In this document: one piece after another, positions 1 through 5,120 of the stretch
Layout: each line of letters begins with the position of its first letter
How positions within the stretch are numbered: position 1 is the first letter of the stretch
Assembly: GCA_947097635.1 (NCBI GenBank)
Contig: CAMURW010000072.1
Location: 1 to 7,563 of the forward strand
Direction of reading: 5' to 3'
Length of the DNA: 7,563 nucleotides
DNA from: an uncultured Bacteroidales bacterium
GTDB lineage: Bacteria > Bacteroidota > Bacteroidia > Bacteroidales > P3
Position numbers and translations under genes: made by a program
Notes under the pieces: generated by a model
The model's database searches: none
What the model was told of the DNA's origin: nothing
What the model saw: only the letters and a program-made list of their open reading frames with translations

Positions 1-56
1 TATGTTGCGCGGAGGGCTGTCATTGTTGTCACAAATGTCATCGGCTTCGCGGCGGC

Positions 57-109
57 GCAGGCACGCCGGGGCGGCGGCACGCTCACGTGCCGCCGCCCCG
101 GCCGCCTGC
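57..109. repeat. Long GC-rich hairpin
   Basis: Bases 65-81 and 86-102 are perfect reverse complements of 17 bp, separated by a 4-base loop CTCA. After a small internal loop (AC on one side, C on the other) the stem continues with GCAGGC (57-62) pairing with GCCTGC (104-109), giving about 23 paired positions. There is no T-run after either arm, so it is not a classical intrinsic terminator. It could be a palindromic intergenic repeat, a structured RNA, or a single-stranded DNA signal. The structure is plain in the sequence; the role is unknown. Confidence 0.85.
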
Positions 110-119
110 CTGCGTAGGC

Positions 120-132
120 GTTGCGGCGCAAC
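120..132. repeat. Short perfect hairpin
   Basis: GTTGC (120-124) and GCAAC (128-132) form a 5-bp stem around the loop GGC. It lies directly between the long GC-rich hairpin and the 11-bp tandem array. Alone it would be unremarkable, but it adds to a row of foldable elements covering about 57-241. Confidence 0.5.
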
Positions 133-197
133 TGTCCGACCCATGTCCGACTCATGCCCGACCCACGCCCGACCCACGCCAGACCCATGCCCGCCAC
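132..197. repeat. 11-bp tandem repeat, six units
   Basis: Six consecutive 11-bp units are visible: CTGTCCGACCC, ATGTCCGACTC, ATGCCCGACCC, ACGCCCGACCC, ACGCCAGACCC and ATGCCCGCCAC. The consensus is ATGCCCGACCC, with decay at both ends. The period is not a multiple of three, so this is not a coding repeat. It is close to one DNA helical turn, which would place each unit on the same face of the helix. The units resemble the 11-bp-spaced pair ATGCCGACAGC/ATGCCGACAGA at 507-528, apart from one missing C, so the two arrays may share an origin. Confidence 0.85.
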
Positions 198-218
198 TTG
201 ACATACACCGCAGACACT

Positions 219-241
219 CCGCGGCGCATGCGGCGCCGCGG
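219..241. repeat. GC-rich 9-bp hairpin
   Basis: CCGCGGCGC (219-227) and GCGCCGCGG (233-241) are perfect reverse complements around the 5-base loop ATGCG. It sits downstream of the 11-bp tandem array, so that array is bracketed by strong GC hairpins. No T-run follows, so I do not call a terminator. Confidence 0.7.
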
Positions 242-506
242 CTTTCGCCCTCACATCTCCTTTCGCATCGCTTCTTCGGCTTGGAACTGACAGCATAATC
301 ACAACATTTTGCATAACTAATTTTAACACCACGTGGCAAACCAGCCTTCATCCGCTTTGCCACCAACCGGAAGCGCGAATGCCTCCGACGTGGACTTGCA
401 CAGCGGCAAAGTGATGCCGCAGTGCCGGCGAAGCGGGTGGGAGAACCACGCCTCATGGGCCCAACGGCTGCCGAGGCGGTTTCTGGCTGCAAAAATACGC
501 CAAACC

Positions 507-625
507 ATGCCGACAGCATGCCGACAGACGAAAAAAGTTTGTCGGCATCTGACTTCCAAGAAATTAATGGACACTTGCCGACAAAAAAAATAGTCTGTCG
601 GCAAAAGTTATCAACATGTCGGCAT
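507..625. repeat. Six TGCCGACA 9-mer repeats, iteron-like
   Basis: Copies of (A/T)TGCCGACA lie at 507-515 (+), 518-526 (+), 540-548 (-), 575-583 (+), 596-604 (-) and 617-625 (-). Starts are 11, 22, 35, 21 and 21 bp apart, mostly near whole helical turns. The copies at 518 and 540, and at 575 and 596, form inverted pairs with spacers of 13 and 12 bases. The layout resembles binding sites for a dimeric or oligomerising protein, such as iterons of a replication origin or operators of a repressor. The binding protein is unknown, and no replication gene lies in the window. Confidence 0.8.
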
Positions 626-746
626 CGCTCGACGGCCGAAAACACGGAAATCACGCCTCATTTGCCGAAGGCCCTGTTGATAACTTTTTTTTCGCGCGCC
701 TTATCCGCACTGCGACAGGAAATAAGCCCCATTGTTGATAACTTTT
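603..746. other. DnaA-box-like cluster (candidate origin)
   Basis: The 14-mer AAAAGTTATCAACA occurs exactly three times: 603-616 (+), 675-688 (-) and 733-746 (-). Each contains TTATCAACA, one mismatch from the DnaA-box consensus TTATCCACA. TTATCCGCA at 701-709 (+) is also one mismatch away. An eight-base T-run (685-692) adjoins the second copy, and the TGCCGACA repeats lie immediately upstream and overlap the first copy. Clustered DnaA boxes beside other repeats are typical of origins and DnaA-titration loci. Against oriC, no replication gene is visible, the AT-rich stretches are short, and the genes to the right look C-rich rather than G-rich on the + strand. The 14-mer could instead be a regulator's operator. 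Confidence 0.4.
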
Positions 747-779
747 CCCTCCCGGTACGGGAAAAATGACGTAACTTTG
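743..779 (+). promoter_or_regulatory. Bacteroidota promoter with palindrome upstream
   Basis: TAACTTTG (772-779) matches the Bacteroidota -7 consensus TAnnTTTG. A clear -33 TTTG element is not seen at standard spacing. Just upstream, TTTTCCC (743-749) and GGGAAAA (759-765) form an inverted repeat, and an alternative inner stem is TCCCG/CGGGA (750-754/758-762). The palindrome could be an operator. The third DnaA-like 14-mer overlaps its left arm. Transcription would start near 785 and enter the small reading frames that follow. Confidence 0.55.
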
Positions 780-837
780 CACTCCCCTTCACACGAGGAA
801 AAACAATGCAATACATTATCGGCTCAACGAGCGTACA

Positions 838-978
838 GTGAAGATCGAAACACCGCAAGGGAAGGTACTGCTTACAGTTTCCGCTAACGAATTCCTAGAG
901 CAAGCCGAGAATTTACTCAGCGCCATAAATGGAGGGAAAAACTCGTTTGCCATACCCCCACCGAGGATTTTATGCTAA
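838..978 (+). CDS. Small unknown protein, start possibly lost
   Basis: From the GTG at 838 this frame encodes 46 residues, opening with KIETPQGKVLLTV and ending PRILC. The composition, with alternating hydrophobic strands and then an acidic helix (NEFLEQAENLLSAI), looks like a real protein. The frame is also open and protein-like upstream of the GTG (IHYRLNERT), with no stop back to 775. The only nearby ATG (806) is in another frame and stops after 11 codons (at 839-841). One lost base just after that ATG would join the two, so this may be a frameshifted gene rather than a GTG-started one. It follows the 772-779 promoter and overlaps the next frame. I do not recognise a family. Confidence 0.4.
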   Translation: MKIETPQGKVLLTVSANEFLEQAENLLSAINGGKNSFAIPPPRILC

Positions 979-1187
979 AGGTTCGTTGCCACCAACTGAA
1001 GGCAAGAACAAGCGACGGCAACATTATGTGTTATCATTTCTACGACAGAAATCGTTTCGAAGAGTTCCTTTATCGTAGTGCATATTTAGAAAGGAGCAGC
1101 ACCACAAGACATGAGTATGCGAACATCATAAAAAACGGGGATGGCAGCTTGTCTTTCAAGGTGAACCTGCAAATCAGGTTAACATAA
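972..1187 (+). CDS. Small hypothetical protein, 71 residues
   Basis: The ATG at 972 lies within the end of the preceding frame (7-base overlap around ATGCTAA), an arrangement typical of translational coupling, and AGGATTTT precedes it. The product is 71 residues, hydrophilic and aromatic-rich in the middle (YHFYDRNRFEEFLY), with no signal peptide, membrane helix or motif I know. A second in-frame ATG at 1026 would give a shorter form. Base composition is visibly more AT-rich than the efflux genes downstream, which suggests a separate history. It could also be non-coding; the natural amino-acid composition and coupled start are the main support. Confidence 0.5.
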   Translation: MLKVRCHQLKARTSDGNIMCYHFYDRNRFEEFLYRSAYLERSSTTRHEYANIIKNGDGSLSFKVNLQIRLT

Positions 1188-1237
1188 TGACAATTAAGGA
1201 CCATACACCCACCTAAGCCTAATAGAGAAACGCAGGT

Positions 1238-1302
1238 GCCCTCCCTGCCTCCCATTACCGGCAAGGAAAGGGGGAGGGCGAAAAGAGGCAGCGTCCCTCC
1301 CC
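1238..1302 (+). terminator. Alternative GC hairpins, terminator-like
   Basis: GCCCTCCC (1238-1245) pairs perfectly with GGGAGGGC (1272-1279), and TGCC (1246-1249) with GGCA (1260-1263) can extend the stem inward. The right arm, as GGGGAGGG (1271-1278), can instead pair with CCCTCCCC (1295-1302). The two folds exclude each other. AAACGCAGG also occurs twice, flanking the region (1228-1236 and 1305-1313). A T-run (1341-1347) lies too far downstream for a textbook terminator. Placed 50 bases after the small genes and about 90 before the next promoter, it most likely separates two transcription units. Confidence 0.4.
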
Positions 1303-1345
1303 AAAAACGCAGGAGAGAAAACCAAACAGGCATAATTAAGTTTTT

Positions 1346-1401
1346 TTAACGGGCACTTCGTTAACAAACTGTTGCCAACTCAAAAAGTTTTCGTATTTTT
1401 G
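1346..1401 (+). promoter_or_regulatory. Promoter of the efflux locus with palindrome
   Basis: TATTTTTG (1394-1401) fits the Bacteroidota -7 consensus TAnnTTTG, and TTGCC at 1372-1376 sits at a suitable distance for a -33 element. Upstream, TTAAC (1346-1350) and GTTAA (1360-1364) form an inverted repeat with a 9-base spacer, a shape suited to a dimeric repressor. Transcription would begin near 1408, giving a leader of about 115 bases before the TetR start. The leader holds weak alternative stems (CGCTT/AAGCG at 1406-1429; CAGCAA/TTGCTG at 1421-1451). Confidence 0.6.
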
Positions 1402-1484
1402 CAGTCGCTTTTGGCTTTACCAGCAAGCGGAAAGTACTGTCTTTATTGCTGTGTACCAGAACATTGACAACAAGTCAGCCACAC

Positions 1485-1494
1485 ACGTTAACGT
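1485..1494. promoter_or_regulatory. ACGTTAACGT palindrome, possible operator
   Basis: ACGTTAACGT is a perfect 10-bp palindrome 30 bases before the TetR start codon. Its core CGTTAAC also occurs at 1359-1365 in the promoter region. TetR-family repressors usually bind palindromes near their own promoter, so these two CGTTAAC-containing sites are candidate operators. The palindrome is certain; the operator role is inferred. Confidence 0.4.
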
Positions 1495-1524
1495 TTGATT
1501 TTTGACAATAAATTAGATATTAGG

Positions 1525-2505
1525 ATGCCCAGAGAACCCAGAGACATAGAGGTGACACGCGGCCTGATTCTGCACGGCGCGCTGAAGCTATATTCCGAGA
1601 AAGGATGTCGCGACGTGAGCATGGACGACGTTGCCAGGCACAACCACATGAGCAAACGCACCGTCTACGAGACCTTCAACGACAAAACCGATCTGCTGGA
1701 GGCCTGCTGCGAAAGCATAAAACAGCACATAGAAAACAGCATCAAGGAGCTGCACGGCAAAGTGGACGACCCGCTGATGCTGACGCTTTACCTGGTGAAG
1801 ATGAGAGCCATCCACATCATCAAATACAGCAAGCTGTTCGAGGACCTGGCAAACCACTATCCCGAGCTGTTTCGTCGCCATTTCAGTTTCTTGGGCGGCT
1901 CCAAACGCGACACCGCACGGCAGGCGGTGGAAGAGGTGCTGGACAAAGCGCAGCAGGACGGCAGCGTGGTGTCGTATGTCAGCACGGAAGAGATTGCAAA
2001 AATACTATTCTCACTGGGAACCGTGGCAATGATTATCTACCCCAGGGACTCCAAGATGCAAGACGTGTGCACCAGCATGCTTTCGTTCATCATCATCAAA
2101 GGATGCCTTACCGAGCAGGCACTGAAAAAATACAACAGGCTGGAAGCCAGACTATCCAAAGAAGCCCCGGCACACCTTCCCTCGGGGCCTCCGGACGAGA
2201 TGCAGCCCATCCCCTCCATCAACCAATACCTTGAGGCGTTCCACAACGCCACGAAGTCCAACGGCAACGACAAGCACGACCAGTGGCAATCCGAGTATCT
2301 GCCAATGGACAAAATGGCAAAATGGATAACGAAAGGATGCAACGCCGCCATCGCCGCCAACAGGCGAAAGGAACAGAAGCCCGGCAGCAGCTCCGATGCC
2401 GCCGACGGGCAGCCCAAAGCCAAGAAAAGAAAGACGACCAAGCAGAAATACGACACCCACAGGGAGAAAATAGCCAAACGCAAAGTCGCCAAAGTCATCA
2501 CATAA
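1525..2505 (+). CDS. TetR-family regulator with long basic C-terminal tail
   Basis: A DNA-binding transcriptional regulator that probably controls the adjoining efflux genes. With the ATG at 1525 it has 326 residues; a TTG at 1495 would add ten non-family residues and is less likely. Residues 10-60 are a classic TetR N-terminus: a first helix (LILHGALKLYSEKG), then the helix-turn-helix (SMDDVARHNHMSKRTVYETF, 32-51), then a Lys-Asp-Leu-type end (NDKTDLLEA). Residues 60-205 are the helical ligand/dimer domain. TetR proteins usually end near residue 200. Here a proline-rich linker (about 211-231), a helical stretch with W254 and W267 (about 232-283) and a basic tail follow; residues 298-326 contain 13 Lys/Arg in 29. 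I do not recognise the extension. It is first in the operon, 46 bases before the channel gene, with no promoter seen between. Confidence 0.9.
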   Translation: MPREPRDIEVTRGLILHGALKLYSEKGCRDVSMDDVARHNHMSKRTVYETFNDKTDLLEACCESIKQHIENSIKELHGKVDDPLMLTLYLVKMRAIHIIKYSKLFEDLANHYPELFRRHFSFLGGSKRDTARQAVEEVLDKAQQDGSVVSYVSTEEIAKILFSLGTVAMIIYPRDSKMQDVCTSMLSFIIIKGCLTEQALKKYNRLEARLSKEAPAHLPSGPPDEMQPIPSINQYLEAFHNATKSNGNDKHDQWQSEYLPMDKMAKWITKGCNAAIAANRRKEQKPGSSSDAADGQPKAKKRKTTKQKYDTHREKIAKRKVAKVIT

Positions 2506-2551
2506 TAATTTATTGCAAATCACGCATAGCATTCGTAAACACACTTAGAGA

Positions 2552-3910
2552 ATGAATATCAAGTTACTTTTCACAACGATGGCCATCGCACTGACCACAG
2601 GCCTGCCGCACGGCAGCGCACAGCAGGCCATCCACGGCGGTGCCACTGGCACCAGCACGGCAGCCAAGCATCTCACCCTAACGCTGCGGCAAGCCCAGGA
2701 CTATGCCGTAGAACACAATTACACCCTGGCGAACGCCAGCCTGGACCGCCAAAAGGCAGAGGCTGCCAAATGGCAGGCTCTGTCGAGCATGCTGCCGCAG
2801 GTAAGCCTAGGCTTCGATTACCAGAACATGATGGGCTACACGATGGACTTCGGTGTCATGAGCATCCCCCTCAATCCCAACGGCACCTTCACCGCCACCG
2901 CCGCCATTGCGTTGACGGGGCAGCAGATAGTGTCCGTAATGCTGGCCGACGTGTCCAAGCAGATGAGCGACATCACACGCCGCCAGACCATACAATCCAC
3001 CGAAGCCAGCGTGAAAAACGTCTACGTCTCCATCCTCGTCATGCAGGAGACGATGACACTGCTGGACAGCAGCCTCGCCAACATTGAGCGCCTGTCCAGA
3101 ACCACACAGAACGCCGTAACGATAGGCGCCGCGGAGCAAGTGGACGCCGACAAACTGACGGTGCAGGTAGGGACGATGCGCAACACCATCAGCAGCAACA
3201 GGCGCGCGCTGCAGATGCTGCGGAACAGCCTGCTGCTACAGCTGGGAGCCAACCCCGAAGACGACATTACCCTCACCAGCAAGCTGGACGACATCATAGA
3301 CATCGACGCCGCAGGCCAAATGCTGAGCAAGGGCTTCGACATCAACAAGAACTTCGATTACCAGACCCTGGCGCTGAGCGAGAAAGCCAGCAAGCATCAG
3401 GTGCTGCTGGCATGGATGGACTTCCTCCCCACCCTCAGCGCCTACTATGCCTACAACAGCAAGACCTACTTCGGCAAGGAAGAGGGCATGAACATGACGC
3501 CTCCCGGCATGATAGGCGCCAGCCTGAAGTGGAACATCTTCCAGAGCGGCAGCCGTGCCGCCAAAGTCAAGCAGGCAAAGATAGACTACGACAAGCTCGT
3601 CAACAGCAAGCAGCAAGCCGAAGACGGCCTCAACGTGCAATACAAACAAACCACCTACAACCTTGTGAACGCCCTGGAGACCTATGACATACAAAAGAGG
3701 AACATCGACGTGAGCCAACGCGTCTTCGCCAACATCACGGAGAAGTTCAGATACGGACGCGCCAGCAGCCTGGAAGTGACGCAGGCTAGCAACGACCTCA
3801 TCACCGCGCAGAGCAGCTACATACAGGCCGTGGTAAGCGTAGTAAACGCACAGGTGGCGCTGGAGTCGCTGCTGAGCGAGAACCAATACAGGAAAGGCGA
3901 GGAGAAATAG
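2552..3910 (+). CDS. TolC-family outer membrane efflux channel
   Basis: The outer membrane component of a tripartite pump, forming a trimeric beta-barrel and periplasmic alpha-helical tunnel for export. It has 452 residues, normal for the family. An N-terminal signal peptide (MNIKLLFTTMAIALTTGLPHGSA) probably ends near residue 23. Two structural repeats follow: the first about 40-235 (LTLRQAQDYAVEHNYTL, then NAVTIGAAEQVDADKLTVQ) and the second about 265-443, ending with the typical KFRYGRASSLEVTQASNDL and a long amphipathic helix. No lipobox is seen, unlike many OprM-type relatives. It follows the regulator by 46 bases and precedes the adaptor by 74 bases, a gap holding only a small GGGC/GCCC stem (3947-3960). 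This gene order (regulator, channel, adaptor, pump) is common in Bacteroidota. Confidence 0.93.
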   Translation: MNIKLLFTTMAIALTTGLPHGSAQQAIHGGATGTSTAAKHLTLTLRQAQDYAVEHNYTLANASLDRQKAEAAKWQALSSMLPQVSLGFDYQNMMGYTMDFGVMSIPLNPNGTFTATAAIALTGQQIVSVMLADVSKQMSDITRRQTIQSTEASVKNVYVSILVMQETMTLLDSSLANIERLSRTTQNAVTIGAAEQVDADKLTVQVGTMRNTISSNRRALQMLRNSLLLQLGANPEDDITLTSKLDDIIDIDAAGQMLSKGFDINKNFDYQTLALSEKASKHQVLLAWMDFLPTLSAYYAYNSKTYFGKEEGMNMTPPGMIGASLKWNIFQSGSRAAKVKQAKIDYDKLVNSKQQAEDGLNVQYKQTTYNLVNALETYDIQKRNIDVSQRVFANITEKFRYGRASSLEVTQASNDLITAQSSYIQAVVSVVNAQVALESLLSENQYRKGEEK

Positions 3911-3984
3911 CGGCACTCCCTGTTGCGCATCAATAAAATACAATACGGGCACAACCGCCCACGAAACGAATAAACAAAGACACA

Positions 3985-5058
3985 ATGAAATATATAGCAA
4001 AAATCGCCGCCGTTGCAATGGCGGCAGCAATACTTGCCAGCTGCGGCGGCAAGAAGGAAGACACCCAGGCCCAGCAAGACACCAAGAAGACAGCGGAGAA
4101 AGTGAAGCTGATGACGCTGAAAAAGCAGAGCATCGCCAAGGAGATTGAGCTCTCCACCACGCTGCAGGGCTACGAGACGATGAACGTGTCCCCCTCCATC
4201 ACCGGACACATAGAGAAAATATATGTGGAGGTGGGCAGCCGCGTCTCCAAAGGCACGCTGCTGGTGCAGATGGACCAGACACAGCTGAACACCAACAAGA
4301 TCACCACCGCCAGCACCAAGGTGGAACTGGACCGCGTGGCAGCACTGCGCGAAACTGGCTCTGTAAGCCAACAGACCTACGACCAGACCAAGGCCAGCTA
4401 CGACCAACTGGTGGAAAATGGCAAATTCCTACAGGCCAACACCTTTGTAAAAGCCCCCTTCGCCGGCGTGATCAGCGCCAAAAACTACGAAGACGGCGAG
4501 ATGTACAGCGGACAGCCCATCCTCACGCTCACACAAGTGAACCACCTGAAGGCCATCATCAACATCCCCGAAAGCTACTTCCCCCTGGTGAAAAAAGGCA
4601 TGCGCGTGAACGTGTACAGCGAGATATACCCCGACCAGGCATTCCCCGCCACCGTAGAGATAGTGTACCCCACCGTCGATGCCACCAGCCACACCTTCCA
4701 GGCCAAACTGTCTATACCCAATGGCAGCGAGAAGATACGTCCAGGCATGTATGTGCGTACCACCCTGGCCCTGGGGCAGGTGGAAGCGCTCGTAGTGCCT
4801 TACCAAAGCGTGCTGAAGCTCACTGGCAGCAACGAACGCTATCTGTTTGTGAACAACGACGGCGCGGCACGCCGCGTGGCCGTGACACTGGGCAGCCGCT
4901 TCAACGATGAAATAGAGGTGATACCCGTCACACCCGGCGACCTCAAGGAAGGCGACGAACTAGTGATAGTGGGCCAGGCCAAACTGGTGGACGGCAGTCC
5001 CCTGGACATCGTCGCCACCGATGCCACCGAAACCGAAGAGGGAACGAGCAGTAAGTAA
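3985..5058 (+). CDS. RND efflux periplasmic adaptor lipoprotein
   Basis: A membrane fusion protein that bridges the inner membrane pump and the outer membrane channel. It has 357 residues. The start gives a lipoprotein signal with lipobox LASC, so Cys20 would be lipidated and anchor it in the inner membrane. Domains in order: first lipoyl half (about 68-97, GHIEKIYVEVGSRVSKGTLL), alpha-hairpin (about 98-152), second lipoyl half (about 155-187, KAPFAGVISAKNYEDGE), beta-barrel (about 187-265, with IRPGMYVRTTL) and a membrane-proximal domain (about 265-345, VVPYQSVL, then EGDELVIVG). The hairpin is only about 55 residues, shorter than in AcrA. The Thr/Glu/Ser-rich end is likely disordered. The pump gene follows after a 62-base AT-rich gap without a clear promoter. 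Confidence 0.94.
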   Translation: MKYIAKIAAVAMAAAILASCGGKKEDTQAQQDTKKTAEKVKLMTLKKQSIAKEIELSTTLQGYETMNVSPSITGHIEKIYVEVGSRVSKGTLLVQMDQTQLNTNKITTASTKVELDRVAALRETGSVSQQTYDQTKASYDQLVENGKFLQANTFVKAPFAGVISAKNYEDGEMYSGQPILTLTQVNHLKAIINIPESYFPLVKKGMRVNVYSEIYPDQAFPATVEIVYPTVDATSHTFQAKLSIPNGSEKIRPGMYVRTTLALGQVEALVVPYQSVLKLTGSNERYLFVNNDGAARRVAVTLGSRFNDEIEVIPVTPGDLKEGDELVIVGQAKLVDGSPLDIVATDATETEEGTSSK

Positions 5059-5120
5059 TTAGCAAGAAACAATGCGTTTACATATAATCTTTTATTACTA
5101 ATTACCAACTATAAATTATT

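Larger units (their letters stand above)
1..837. other. Gene-free, repeat-rich region
   Basis: I see no convincing protein gene here. The open frames present are rich in Arg, Cys, Ser and Pro and follow the repeats rather than showing protein-like composition. The stretch divides into a very GC-rich part (about 50-245) with hairpins and an 11-bp tandem array, and a middle part (about 245-500) with only weak short inverted repeats such as GCGGCA/TGCCGC at 403-420. A third part (about 500-780) is dense in 9-mer and 14-mer repeats and ends in a promoter. The 10-mer CACGCCTCAT occurs twice in direct orientation (447-456 and 652-661). No tRNA or rRNA was recognised. Confidence 0.7.

Noticed and set aside
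1..41. Possible start of a minus-strand gene (ATG at 39-41 reading MTFVTTMTALRAT to the edge)
   Set aside because: Only 13 codons are visible, and the upstream side is a GC hairpin with no promoter, so it cannot be supported.
57..241. CRISPR array or integron attC site
   Set aside because: The repeats are 11 bp with no spacers, and the hairpins lack the paired attC core sites.
2..298. 98-residue + strand open frame at the left edge
   Set aside because: It runs through the GC hairpin and the 11-bp array, and its Arg/Ala/Pro-rich translation simply reflects those repeats.
323..769. Overlapping + and - frames of 86-115 residues
   Set aside because: Their Cys-Arg-Gln/His-rich stretches are translations of the TGCCGACA repeats, and both strands are equally open.
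929..1081. Third frame starting ATGGAGGG, about 50 residues
   Set aside because: It overlaps two better candidates, is very basic without a protein-like pattern, and has no supporting start signal.
1605..2234. 209-residue frame inside the TetR gene
   Set aside because: It is a Gln/Arg/His-rich out-of-frame shadow of a clearly recognised regulator.
3947..3960. GGGC/GCCC stem between channel and adaptor as a terminator
   Set aside because: A 4-bp stem without a T-run is too weak, and the genes are better read as one operon.
3236..4030. 264-residue minus-strand frame
   Set aside because: It is antisense to the channel gene and crosses an intergenic gap; its Val/Leu-rich composition is the usual antisense artefact.
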